Assembly: GCA_021432605.1 (NCBI GenBank)
Contig: MU271147.1
Location: forward strand, 1,426,001 to 1,490,000
DNA length: 64,000 nucleotides
DNA from: Coniochaeta sp. PMI_546
Taxonomy: Eukaryota > Ascomycota > Sordariomycetes > Coniochaetales > Coniochaetaceae
Reading direction: 5' to 3'
Part shown: positions 1 to 11,487 of the stretch, piece by piece
How positions within the stretch are numbered: position 1 is the stretch's first letter
Layout of the letters: each line of letters opens with the position of its first letter
Notes under the pieces: generated by a model
Database searches by the model: none
What the model saw: the letters and a program-made list of their open reading frames with translations, nothing else
Told to the model about the DNA's origin: nothing
Translations under genes and position numbers: made by a program

Positions 1-50
1 ACTCAAGTTCAATAGCCGGTGCTCGCTTCTGTTATCCCTGGTACCCCGGC

Positions 51-284
51 TTACGCGGTTTCACGAACGCCTGCAACGGTTCCTAGGAGGCGTTTACCGT
101 GATCCAGTCCCGCCTCCTGGTCACACCCTAAGGAGGTCAAGCCCGTAATTTCGGGGAGATCATTGCCAGCCGCGCGGGTTAGGCTGTCCGCCGATTCGGG
201 AAGGTCCCAAGGAGTCCAAGGGTAACCAGCTGTGGTATACTGGTTCCAAATTTCCCGAAGAGTGTAGGGCAGATCACCCGGGCG
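51..284 (-). pseudogene. Coding-like open frame at the left edge, unrecognised
   Basis: A 77-codon minus-strand frame ending in TAA at 51-53. It has no ATG and is preceded in frame by TGA at 285-287; about 20 further codons upstream of that stop also read like protein. The translation is rich in Trp, Tyr and Pro (for example YTLREIWNQYTTAGYPW) and looks more like real protein than a random frame. It could be a damaged gene or an internal exon whose start lies upstream; a GTACGT near 385 after a short ATG-led stretch would suit an intron. No family was recognised and no function is proposed. Confidence 0.22.
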
Positions 285-1549
285 TCACCACCAAATACCG
301 GTAGCTGGACCCTTGCTATCGATCCTCAAGGTCCATTGATTTCCGGGTGTGTTGTTCAACAGTATCATCGCAGACGTACCTTGGCTTGAAGAGAGCCATG
401 GCAGGCTCCTGCTGAGAGCTTGTCGGTCTTTACACCTACTTGCTATCTGCCGGTTCCTAATCTGTTGTGCTGAGAGGTCCAGACTGGATCCAAGTGGCGT
501 GATCGCATGCCTTGTACGCTCATTCAGCCATTGATAGAGCCAGAAACCACTGACTCATGGATTCCAGCGGTGAATACAGCGTTGCTCCATCTTTGTTAGT
601 TGAGACACAGATACGTGAACTTCACTACGGATCGATCGTCGCAAGCCCCTCACCGTCCAGGCCGTATTCAGCTGGACCAGCAATGCAGATCGACTCATGA
701 TCTACTCTCGCGATGCTATCTATCACCCAATGCAGAGATGGTTATCACCCTGTTTGGCTGTTTTGCTGGTTGGCCTGATGGAGGCCAACCATGGCAGGAA
801 GAAATCCTTCGGTGCTCCGCTCGTAGAGCCATGACCAGAATGAAGCTTACTCGGAGCCTATGGGATGCATCATTGCTGTCCGCGATAGCTGCCATGTTCC
901 TCAAATCAGTGAGTGACTTGATCTCTGAACGTCATGCGACATGACTGTATGAGCCATTGGCCGGGCTGGCTAGGCCGTGCCAATAATGCTCTCGTACGTC
1001 CAATATCGGACCGCCAGCAGCGCAGTGCGTGACACCGTAGGGTGTACTCTGCGGAAGTGAGGTACTTCCTAAATTTCGAGCAGAATCTGGTCATGGTCCC
1101 CACAGACCAGGAGGGTGACGTGCGCAAGTCGACGTCCGATGCTACGAGAGGTTTGTCGGCCGACTTGATCCGTGATTGATCCCGTTGCTGCTGGGCGGAA
1201 TAGAAAAAGAGAGAGTATACACTACATGCCTTGCGACCGAGTGGTACTTCTCGTCGGTTCCCGGCACGCATGTCAGTAGAACTTGGCGATGTGATTGCGG
1301 CGCACCCTCCACCGGGACTCGTTCCAGGATAGGTAAGAACGGTCTTGGAAGACCGCAAGCGACGGTCCATGGTCGAGAGACAATTGTCAAATCGAGCATA
1401 TTTCACGGAGATGAGGTTTCCTTGCGTCGAGTGATTCGAAGGTGTGAAGAGATCAGAAGTTGATATGGTGCCATCGACTGAAAGTGCATCCGTAAAAGTC
1501 TCCCCTATGTGCGACCTATCGAGCTGATCGCTACGAGATCTTCTCGAGA
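285..1549. other. Stretch without a supported gene
   Basis: No gene, RNA or repeat could be supported. A long minus-strand frame (906-1556) exists but lacks an ATG start and changes character along its length, so it is not called. Composition is moderate GC without homopolymer tracts. Confidence 0.45.
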
Positions 1550-1903
1550 TCAGCAAACGAAAACCGGATCATTGCTCTCATCGTATGTATGTTGCATGTG
1601 CAAACATTCATGCATGCAGTCGAGGCATTCCTGCGCGCTCTGGACATAAGTGATGATGCATCGAAAGCACCAAATACCATTGTCGAGTTCGAAGACTGAT
1701 ATGCAAACAAATGCCTCGCTCAAGACAGTAGCATCACCATAGACTTTCTCGAGTTGATACAAACGTTCTGGATCGTTGACGGTTCCAAACAGGGCAGGGT
1801 TCTGAGTGTAGCGAGAGCCCAGCCGCCGTCTTTCTGCACGGTAGCCGAGCCTACACACCGTGACATCGTCGCTGACGCTCCGGCAGCCCACCACGCCAAG
1901 TTC
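1550..1903 (-). pseudogene. Coding-like relic, Cys-rich C-terminus, unrecognised
   Basis: A minus-strand frame of 117 codons ends in TGA at 1550-1552 and has an in-frame TAA just upstream (1904-1906). It contains no plausible ATG start. The translation has the amino-acid texture of a globular protein, with a cysteine-rich end (several Cys and His in IWCFRCIITYVQSAQECLDC and the 20 residues after it). No signal peptide or known motif was recognised. It may be the last exon of a gene whose upstream exons are lost or not visible, or a decayed paralog. No function can be given. Confidence 0.28.
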
Positions 1904-3897
1904 TTACTGGGCAGCTCTGGTGTGCTTACTCAATGAATACTTTTGCCCAGAACGTTGGCTCGACGAGCTGTGTCTGTAGTCGACACTTACTACGATTGTT
2001 TACCACCGTTGTTGTGACCAACGTGCTTACATGACGTTGAGATAGGCATGCACTAGCAGGAGCGTTGATCACCGTTTTCCTTCCGAGACAGTCCTAGTTC
2101 CAATTAGGGTATTCTCCTCGCCGTCGAAGCTTGGGACCAAGCCACCCGGCTCGTGGCGCTCTTTTGCGGCGTTATGTTTTAACGTCTCTTATCATGTCTC
2201 AGTCAGGGGCAGTGAGGTGAATGAGCGTTCACACAAGGGGTGAAAGGGATGATTGCTCGACTTGCGCGAACGGGGAACAAGGAATGTTTCCAGGCTTGGA
2301 TTGGAGGGTACACGTGCAGTAATGTCGCATTTCGGAGAGTCCCGTTCAGATGGCCCGGCTGCTTGAACAGCAACGGTGCGCGATCCAAACAGTTTTTAAG
2401 TGGTCCTTCGTACCAGCACCGTTGGAAGAAAGCCTAAGCGAGGTCCGACAACGGTTAGCGTCACGACGCATCGACAGATCATGACGGTAGGGGGGGACGA
2501 GAAAAGTGTAATTGTAGCCGATGTCTTCCTTGCCATCGGGTCTGTCGATCACGTCCATATTTGTGTTGGTTTCCGACGCCGAATGGCTGGGAAATTCCAT
2601 CCGCAAGATTTTGCGGCAGAAAAGGTGGGAATGGGAGCGATAAAAAGCACCAGGCTGAAATTGGTAATGATCCGTGTTGGACGCGTGGCACGATTGGTCG
2701 TCGATTGGATGGGAATATTGACGATTTGCTTTCCGCTTCCCAAGCACCAGCAGTGCTAACATGGCGGCCCTTGCAAGTTCGGAAGCGAGGATCCCCTGGA
2801 GGATCGCCGTGGATGCCGGAGATCATCTACCTTTTGTGAGCCTGCAGGGCAGTGCAGGGCAACCACACCCGAGGACGTGGCCAGTGCTGAATGCTTTCGG
2901 TGTGCCAGAACCTGGAACTTGTCGTTCGTGCATTCTACCATATACACGTGTACGTGTATGTGTAGAAGTCTTATTGCTAGCAGATACGGAGCATCAACTA
3001 GAAATCGTGAGCTCGGTGCGATTGAAGTAAAATCACAGCCTGTTTGTTGCCTAAGGGCTCGCACTGCGACTTCCGGCGTCGATGCTGGGTCAAAGTCCTC
3101 CAGCTTTCCAATGAATATTGATTTTGCTTGTCACTGAATCACCTTGGAGCATCCAACGCTAAAGCATGCGAGCCCTTGGCTCGTGTTAACGGGATCCTAG
3201 ATTTCAAAGGATCCCTTGCATCGATCGAGAGATCTGCTAATCGTAAGCGTATAATCCCCCGGCAGGGCACTGCCGTAAACAGCCCAAAGTTCGGGTTACA
3301 AATCTCGGTTACGTGGAGGAGGCACGTATCATCGAAGCCCAAGCCGAAGGTTGGGACACCCATCACGAGGAGACTTGGGCAGCCAGCCGCCAGGATATCG
3401 GAAGAATTCAAGACTTTTTGGAGCCGACAAGAACATCAACTGCCGAGCCAGGTTCTGAAATTGATAGACGACTTCAAGGACGCAGCGACGATTGAGCTTG
3501 ACGATGATGACTGATGTACCGTGGCAAAGTGAGGCCTTCCGCAACTTCAAGCTGTCAACGTTGCTGTTGAAGCGCAATAGCTGCCTTCCGGAAATCTGGA
3601 TCGAGGTTCCAAACCAGCCTGCAGGTCATGGCAACCACGCTGCCAGCTTCAACGGAAAAGCGTTGCTTTTTCTAAGCGAGGTACGCTAAGAGCGCGCCAC
3701 CAACAACACGAACGAGTCGGGTAATATCCTTACTGCCAGTGACAACCCAATACTGTGTTGCAGCTGCCAGCGTCACCAGCTCGCCCAAGCTTGGCGTTCG
3801 CTCCCGCGTGGGTGGAAGAGGGCTCTGTGGTTGTGAAGGGTATAATAGAGGTTGATATAGGCGGGTAATCAAAGAGGCTCCGAGGTACCACCGCCCC
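1904..3897. other. Stretch without a supported gene
   Basis: No gene could be supported. Two overlapping plus-strand frames (3128-3514 and 3492-3689) read partly like protein but have no clear start or splice sites. A GT/AC-rich near-palindromic word occurs at 2941-2965, one of the GTGTAC words scattered through the window. Confidence 0.4.
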
Positions 3898-4344
3898 TCA
3901 CCCCCAGATTCCAAAGCCTTTTTCAGCCTTTAAGCCCGTGACGTTCAGAAGAGGCAGGTCCAAGATCGTGGAGTCGATAGTCTCGAATCCTAATTGCACG
4001 CGCACATTATCTGGCAGCAATGCGTCAACTTGAGCTTGTCGGAAAACCGGTGAGCTGGTTGACATGATCTTACTGTCGGATACCGTGCAACTTGCGCTAG
4101 TGTACACGTACGTGTACTGGTGGCTATTGAGCGGTGGACCGGTGTGATGGAACAGCGGGTCATGACGATGGTGAGGGTTTGTGATGGAAGCGGGTTCGAA
4201 GTCCTTGGACTTCTTGGGCCGTGTAAACTTGCCTCGATGGCAGAGAATAATCGGGGGCTAGCAAGTGATCGACACGCCAATCTCCAGTTCTGTCGGGTGT
4301 CTCCCTAGTGCGTCGACGATCATGGAGACAAACATGCACAGCAT
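3898..4344 (-). pseudogene. Interrupted coding-like frame, unrecognised protein
   Basis: From an ATG at 4344 a single minus-strand frame runs 149 codons to a stop at 3898-3900, with one further in-frame stop about 28 codons from the start. Both sides of the interruption read like ordinary protein (for example MLCMFVSMIVDALGRHPTEL before it and FRQAQVDALLPDNVRVQLGF after it), which is why a decayed gene is preferred over chance. Another frame at 3672-3914 also reads like protein and could be a following exon. The family is not recognised. The frame contains the 16-bp palindrome GTACACGTACGTGTAC at 4102-4117. Confidence 0.35.
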
Positions 4345-5484
4345 GCCAGCTAATGTACCAGGAGACGGACGTGGCTTAGCATTCTTATTAGCTGTGGAGG
4401 GAGTGGGCGGGTGTGCTCAGAAGGCATGCTTGATTCGTGTGGCTGTGAGGTCATACCCTTTGCACCTTTACCTTTCTTCCTGGCAGTACCTTATCAATTG
4501 ATGATTGGTCGAGAAACAACCCCGAGGGGATGAACTGAATTCGCGTATGGAGGACAGTTAGTTTATTGTAAAGCTACCCTATAGAGACCAGACACCGATT
4601 AGCAGCTGACCTGAAATCTACAAAACCTACCTACCTTACCTCGGGAAAGGGAAGTGAATTAAATGAAAATAACCTGGAAGATCGTCCCCAATCCCTTTGA
4701 GCGTTTTTTCCTCTCCGTGATCTCCTGCTAGCGGCCGTTGTGGGTCTTCCGTTTCCAACGTCAAGCTAGCCGAGAGTTTGCTCACAGAGGGAAGGAGAGA
4801 CCGAAGGGCGGGCGAAGAGCAAAAAGCAAAATCTGCACGGAAGCGTGGCAGGCGTGGCTTGCACGTGTTCTCGTGGTGTTGACGCTAAAATGTCAAGGAC
4901 GGGGCCGTCTCGGCTCGAGTTGTACACGTCAGGCACGTATAGCTCGACGGCACCGGGAGTTGTCAAGCACTGGACGAGAATCCTGGAACGTACCACATAG
5001 CTGAGCAGCACAGATGCACAAGATCACCAGAAATGCCCTCAATTTGTATGTCCGACGAACATACTTTGTGTAACAGTGCAGACTGGGCACGACGATGATC
5101 CACATCGCTATCCTGGACAATCTTGGTAGTGTACGTGTACACTCTACACTAGAGTCTGAACAAATGAACATTGTCCCAATTCTGGCTATCTGGCATTTGC
5201 ACCCACCATGGGATTACAAGTCAATTATGTCATGGTCATCCGGTCCCATCACACGCTAAAACATGATGCCGTTCGACGTCAGACTGAGCATCAAAGCGTC
5301 CATGTGGGAGAATGAGACGAAATCACCCCAAAAGAAAATAAAATTCATCCAGAGTTGCAGATTAGAGAAAGTGCTGCCCATTTGAGCTCGACATCGTCCC
5401 AACGTCAGACGGTGCCGGTGCCAGAATGTGCCAGTGCGTTGGATGGTTCATGTTTGAACGATCTCTCGGAACTTCAGCTCATCT
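4345..5484. other. Stretch without a supported gene
   Basis: No gene was recognised. It holds a TACCTACCTTACC word at about 4627-4640, of a type recurring between genes in this window, and a GTGTAC-rich word at 5127-5152. Confidence 0.45.
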
Positions 5485-6039
5485 TCATGCCTTGTCGCAG
5501 ACCTCAGGCGGACCAAACCCCCTGCCGGACGCCAAAACACGGGGCCAGACGGGCAACCAGCCGTTCCGGTCTACCCCCTGCTCAGCTACTGCGATACACG
5601 CTCCTTGCAGTTGATCACGGACCCCCTTCAGTGAGGCGAAAAGAAGGTTTATGAACCACCCCGGGCAAGCCACCCTGCAAGCCAACAATCTTCCCTGGCG
5701 GGGCCACCATTTGTCGATCTCGTGAGATTCGCCTCTGTTTCTGGGAATACTCCGACTGTTTCTCTGGCAAGGCTCACATGGCTCACAAATGCATCCGTCC
5801 TGTGGCATGAAGACCTCATCAGTATTGTTGTTGTATGCGACTAGTGTACGTGTATAGTAGAATTCCCAGTCTTCAACCCGGTTGCATGGTTCCATCACCA
5901 CACAGGCGCCATCGCCCCAGCAGGCCGATATTGCGGCCAGCAGTCTTTGCATTTCCAACCCAGTGACCAGGAATGTCACTGCCATGCCCGTACCCGCTAC
6001 GATGGCGAATTTTGGTAACCGCCAGTGTGGCCAAACCAT
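5485..6039 (-). CDS. Hypothetical small membrane protein (uncertain)
   Basis: An uninterrupted minus-strand frame of 184 codons starts at the first ATG of a longer open frame (which extends to about 6126 without another ATG). The predicted protein begins MVWPHWRLPKFAIVAGTGMA; residues about 10-28 are hydrophobic and could be a signal anchor. A cysteine cluster CICEPCEPC lies mid-protein. No domain was recognised and no introns are needed. It stands alone in a gene-poor region and may be a fast-evolving small protein, a relic, or chance. Only its length and the hydrophobic segment support it. Confidence 0.28.
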   Translation of the reverse strand: MVWPHWRLPKFAIVAGTGMAVTFLVTGLEMQRLLAAISACWGDGACVVMEPCNRVEDWEFYYTRTLVAYNNNTDEVFMPQDGCICEPCEPCQRNSRSIPRNRGESHEIDKWWPRQGRLLACRVACPGWFINLLFASLKGVRDQLQGACIAVAEQGVDRNGWLPVWPRVLASGRGFGPPEVCDKA

Positions 6040-7716
6040 ACTCACAAGGCGATGTAACACGACCAACTGCAGGCGCTTCGCTGTAATCGTCTGCGTAACT
6101 ACGTAGTCGTATGGTCGCAAGCGCACCCTCTGGAGGCTTCACTTGGCCACTAGAGTCTGCAACAGGAATTCCAAAAACCGAGTCTCAGCATTGATGAGCC
6201 GTTTGGTCCTTGCATCACATCCGGAACGCTTGCCATTACCAAGCACGGCAGTACGCAAGCGGCGAAAGATATGATCTGCCTCCGTAAGATGGATCTGAGA
6301 ATCTGCACCTAGGACCGGAGAGATCAGAAGCGTTCTGGAACAAGACAGAAGTCATCTGAAGCTTGTTTTGGGATGGCAGTGACATGACAGGGCAAGGCGA
6401 ACGGCATAAGATCAGCTGAACGATCCGGTCACAGCAACTCTGCCAAGCAACACACGACCCTAGCGCGCCCAGTGCATTCGCCGCCGTGTACTTTGTAGGC
6501 ATTGATGAAAGCTCTGGTGGTGCTCACCCAGATTCAGGCACAAATTGAGTTCGAGTCGTCGCTCGTCTCAAGTTGTGTCGATGTGTCGACAGGGGTCTGT
6601 GGTCCCCAAACGCCATGACAGGCAAAAACAGGGGTTTCACAGACCAGCTCCTGGGGCTGGTCAGTCCTTGGTGGCCCGTGGTCATGCTGCGTACTCCACT
6701 GTGCCTCTCGGCTTTTGACCGTTTGATTTTTGTTGTGCTGGCACAAAGTTTTGCGGTCTTGTCTTTGACCAGATGTCTTGAAATCTCCAGACCTAAGCAA
6801 CTTGTTGTTTAGCAGCTATTATATTCATACCAAAAGTGTCCGAGGTATGCTAGTAAACAAAGAGACGTACCCGCCGGGTTGGAGGAGAATCTGGATTTGG
6901 CAGTGAAATGCATGAATCTTGAGGGTTTGGCCTCGGACGATCAATGGCAACCCTGGCAAGCCCTGCTACTGGCAACCGGCATCCTTGAGATCTCCATCTT
7001 CCATCCCCTTGACAGCACCCAAAGACGGAGTGTGAACACACAGTGCACAGCATGGCTCCTTGCTTCCGCTTCCAGGGGTGACCAAGCAACGGCAGGGTGC
7101 ATCCTGCCCCAGCAAGCACCAGCATCAATCAGGAACCCCCCGACGCACCCAAAGTCACAGCTTCTTCTTAACAGGAGGCGTTATATGTACTTGCTGGCCA
7201 CCCTGAGGTACCTCTCTGATCAGCGCAACGGCCCATCTCCGTCATCAGAGCCCCTGCTTGACCTCTCAGGACCCAAGGGTCAGACCCACACAATTTGTGA
7301 CAGGTAGCTTCTGTGGCCTCTTAGTCCGGGGATTACTGTGGATTGACACTGGATCTGCCCTCCACCACCCTCGACGTGTACTTCGGAAGATCTTATGTAC
7401 ACTACGGACTAGCTTGATACAAGGAATCCACCCACGACTGGCCGCCCACCTCTTCTCCTAGCATCATCTCAATACTTAAAGTTCCCACCCCTCCCTCTCC
7501 ATTACCACTTGGGTCCTTTAGATCTCTTTGCTATCAACATCTCGAATATCCAGCTGGCACTTGGGATATCAACAAGCTTCCTTGCTGCACACTAATACCC
7601 GGATACTACAATACATATATCTAACTGTCTACTTATTTGATCTAATACTCACGTAACGACAAGTCGACTATTGTCGGCGTCCGCACTGCCAGTCTATTCT
7701 CACACACTTCGTCACA
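6040..7716. other. Intergenic region and flbC-like promoter
   Basis: No further gene was recognised. The 3' part is the upstream region of the C2H2 regulator starting at 7717; the last 250 bases are pyrimidine-rich with short CT tracts, as in many fungal leaders. A GTGTAC-containing pair of words lies at about 7376-7405. Confidence 0.5.
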
Positions 7717-8659
7717 ATGGCAGCCACGATGTTGTCGAATCACTACAACAGCCAGCCAAGCAGTCACTACGGCTACGCAGCTCCCCCATCACCACCATTA
7801 GACGACTCGTCAAGATGCTCCCTACCGTCCATCTCGAACTTGTTGGGGTTGGCGGATCAGGGTTCACCGACGTCGGAAACATCCCCTCAAAATCAGCAAC
7901 AAGGTAGGATCTCTGCTCGAAACCGTCCACTACCCACTGACTGACATGGACTGCTCAGCGCAATCGACGAAATCAGATACTCGGCCAAATTCATCTCACT
8001 ACGGCAGTCTTTCAATGTCGAGGCCTGCCTTGCCGCCCTCACCACCAATGACCTCGGATGCTTCGTTCGACGGTTACAACTCGCCATCGACGAAGTCAGT
8101 GAGCCATCTTTCGGTTGCGTCTAACTACTACTATGAGTCGACACCACCGCTGGGCCATGTCGAGTCGGACGTCCGGCAACACATAGCCCGTGTACCGGTG
8201 CAAGCTTCCGCATATCAACCGCACTACGCTCCGTCTTCTTACATGAGCCAGCCGGCCATGGCATCTTATTACCCTCCTATGCAAGCCACGCCACCTCCTC
8301 AAGCACAGATCTCGGGCCTTTACTACCAGAGGCCGCTGCCACAGGCCTTCCCTCCTATGACGGTTATCGGGCCCGGCTCGGGAGCTAACCCGTGGCAACA
8401 CCATCATTACATCTCCCCCTCGTCAGCAGCATCCTTCCCTCAGTCACAGGATCGGTACATATGCCAGACGTGCAACAAGGCTTTCTCGCGGCCGAGCTCA
8501 CTACGGATCCACAGCCACTCCCATACCGGCGAGAAGCCGTTCAAGTGTCCCCATGCCGGATGCGGAAAGGCCTTCAGCGTGCGGAGCAATATGAAGAGAC
8601 ACGAGCGGGGTTGTCACAATTTCGAAAGCAGCAGCAGCGGGTCAGCGCTGGTTTCCTAA
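7717..8659 (+). CDS. flbC: FlbC-like C2H2 zinc-finger developmental regulator
   Basis: Two exons, 7717-7903 and 7959-8659, are joined across a 55-bp GT-AG intron (CTGAC branch site near 7940), giving 295 residues. The long N-terminal part is rich in Ser, Pro, Tyr and Gln, as in an activation region. Two adjacent C2H2 fingers close the protein: finger 1 has Cys231/Cys234 and His247/His251, finger 2 has Cys259/Cys264 and His277/His282, joined by the HTGEKPF linker. The fingers, including SRPSSLRIHSHSH and SVRSNMKRHERGCH, match my memory of Aspergillus FlbC, a nuclear factor that promotes brlA expression and conidiation. Length and the C-terminal finger position fit. The FlbC assignment rests on recalled similarity; a related two-finger factor cannot be excluded. 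Confidence 0.82.
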
Positions 8660-10426
8660 TTCTTCTTTTTTTTTTTATCTAATGGACGAGGGAGAAACGG
8701 GTCGATATCGGAGCCACGGCGCGGTGGACGGTTCACAGCACGGGCTACTGCACCGCCTCCCAAAATTTGTTGTTGGAGATGCAAAGAGATTTGAGAATAT
8801 GGGAAGCGAATCTCTGGGACTTTTTTGGCACCAAGGGCGAACTACATAGCCGGCAACAGGCTGGCTTCTCGGCTCTCGGTCCTGTGTTACAACAAAACAC
8901 TTACATGGGAGCTTCAGGGGAAGTACCGGGGCGAAACCTGGACCGGGGCGCATTCTTCCAAACCCGGACATGGCGAAGAGGAATGGCACTTGGTTTCTGC
9001 TCGAGCATTTACGCGGGCGTTTTACACAACACGGATCAGTGCTTTTTCGGGCACGGCGCTAGACTCTTTGGGGTCCATGTTCTTTCACGTTGCTATCATG
9101 TATATAGACCGGGGGGGTGCGCCGCTTTCAGCGCTTGTACAATTGACGATTGGAACGGACTCGAAGCACAAATCGTGCCGAGAAAAGGAAAGGGATTACT
9201 ACCTAGGCTGGATGACAGGGACAGGTCACAGAATGACCAGACTAGGAACAATAAAAAAAATGGAATAACCATACAGAAGACCAAAAACCTATTCATCCAA
9301 ATCTGGACGTGATTTGAAGATCGACACCGATTAACATTGAGAAACGTTTGTTTATACTTGCTTTCCATGAATCCGTCTTCTTTCGATCCCTTGTATACTA
9401 AATGATAGAACTTGAGTGCCTGACACAGTCACATGGTAGCGTTACAAAATGACTTTGGGTATCTACGCAATAGGGCAGATCTGCTGAAAATGCAAGACCA
9501 TGACACGGTGGTGATGTTCTTCCTACGAGGAGGGTTGGATCACAGGGGGAGGGGCATTCCTGGCAATCACTTCTCATATGCAACCCTAGCCCACCGATTT
9601 GCCCGCAATCCAACTTTCCAAGTTCCGCCGTTATCCACCCCCATCCTTTCGCCGTGGAGGGCAACAAGTCCGAAGGATGATCGCTCAGCTATTTCGGGGT
9701 GGACATCTCAGAGGTGAGTGATCGTCGATGCACTGTCCATCACCGCCAGAATGGATGGTGGGTGCGCTGGCGGCAGTTGGCTTTTACCCACTGTTCGTGT
9801 GGTACCTCGTACCACTCACAGTAATTCAGTATGTCATTCAATTCCACTACCGACTGATAAAGGCCACCCTTGCAGCCCTTGCTACCACAGTACATAGTTG
9901 CGCATAGAAACAACTCTTGGCCGATAAACATAACGGACTATAGACCGGAAGAGAGCTTAGAGGACGCCCGCTTAACCGTGTAAACCCCCGTGAGTGCCGA
10001 CCAACACTAGCGACTCTTCCAATCTCGGTGCAACTTACGAGCTTGGTTGGTGCTCAGACTTAGCAAAGTCCCAATATGGACGGCCATTCCATAAGGAGTC
10101 GTGTTATGCGACTCAATAGAATGCACCCAGGACCGTGGAACAAAGAAAAGGAAGGGCATTCGCCTCCGCAATTGCTCCATGATGGTCGGCGCACCGCCTC
10201 ATTGATTTTCGGGCAGGATGGGGGGGCATCAAAAGCGGGTAGAGATCGTCGCTCTCAGAAATGGATCGACACTCCTCGTTGGCCCTGCTTCTAGCGCCAT
10301 TCTAGCCCGGCCCAGAAGGTCAAAAGTGCCCTGTCACTTTGCTCTTTCCCGCTGCAGCTTTCATTTGCTCGGAGCTCGGGACGGCTTGATCCCTGTGACC
10401 TGGGCGTTCAAGTGGGGCTGATGTCA

Positions 10427-10438
10427 TAGTGTACACTA
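10427..10438. repeat. Perfect palindrome TAGTGTACACTA, copy 1
   Basis: Self-complementary 12-mer. Its flanks CA and C are shared with the copy at 11476-11487, so 15 bases are identical. No gene is adjacent. It could be a protein-binding site, a repeat end, or a relic of a short dispersed repeat. Confidence 0.6.
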
Positions 10439-11475
10439 CCCTGGCTCCAACCCTGGACGCCCAATACTTTGCAGTTCGACAATTATTTCTCGAATGTTAC
10501 TTTCTGCTCCTTTTCTTTAACAAATGGCACTATTGACGAGCTAACAGTCGAACGGCAGGGACGGTCACTTGCCGCAGGACGGGTGCGTAAAGCGAATGCA
10601 CGGCAACGCTACCCGTTAACCTGCCAAGTGGCATGCGCTGCAGTTTGTAGTCCCGGGTCGATCTCCCATATGAGGAAGAGCCCGAGCTGCAATGAGCTGC
10701 ACGAGGAATCATCATCATGCATGAGATGTGAAGGTGTGATATGTGAGGAACGTGCACCAGGTCGAACGGCTAACGGGATGCGTCCTTGTGATGATGCAGT
10801 CGTCGCCCCAATACATATCCCTACGGTCATCCTTTTGAGCAATCCCTGGCTGCAGCTGCTGCGAAGCGCCAAAAAGTGAGACATTTCTCTACCGTCCGTG
10901 GGGCCTTGGATGACATCGTGCCTACAGGTAAGTGGGCTGTCTGGCGTGCATACCATAGTATTATTGCTTTTCCTGTGCCATTGTCGGACAATTTCATTCA
11001 ATCAGCCTCGACCCAACGGCCCCAAAAAAAAAGAGAGATTTGCTTTTCTCTCTCTCGTGGACAGGCGACCTGTCAAAACTCTATCAAGTTTAAAAATATC
11101 CAAATAAACATCGAAACTCTGTCATAAGTGCCTCGCAGATCAGATGAAACGAAGTGGTTGCTCAACAACGGACGCGTTGAAACTTCAGACCGCAAGCGAG
11201 GCACCAGACAGGAACGAGAACGGGCCTCTCATCGGCCCTGCCCTTTGTTACGTTGCGCTCGGACCGGGGGCGGCTGCATGTTTGGGCCAGCATCAGCTCA
11301 AGATCGCCATGATCTGCGCTCCAGACACACTTTGTAGGCTCAGCCGGGTTATGTAAGCGTCTATCCTTGCTTCGCCCGGCTCTGTACGCCGCTTCTGTCT
11401 GTCTAAAAAGAAGGCTAAAGCTGCCTCGGACACCAGACACCTCTTCGGAGACAAGTCAGGTCCTTAAGATCAACA

Positions 11476-11487
11476 TAGTGTACACTA
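11476..11487. repeat. Perfect palindrome TAGTGTACACTA, copy 2
   Basis: Second exact copy of the palindrome, 1,049 bases downstream of the first and within the same CA...C flanks. Related but imperfect GTGTAC words occur elsewhere in the gene-poor parts of the window. Confidence 0.6.

Noticed and set aside
906-1556. 216-codon minus-strand open frame
   Set aside because: No ATG start, no recognisable domain, and protein texture only in part; another frame over the same bases looks equally plausible.
3128-3689. Two overlapping plus-strand frames with partly protein-like sequence
   Set aside because: No convincing start, splice sites or family; could not choose between frames.
4190-4200. GGTTCGAA word resembling a tRNA B box
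   Set aside because: No A box or cloverleaf in either direction; similar words at 6549 and 35288 also fail. No tRNA gene was found in the window.
8767-9312. 181-codon frame after the flbC-like gene
   Set aside because: Starts without ATG, has no domain and lies where the 3' UTR is expected.
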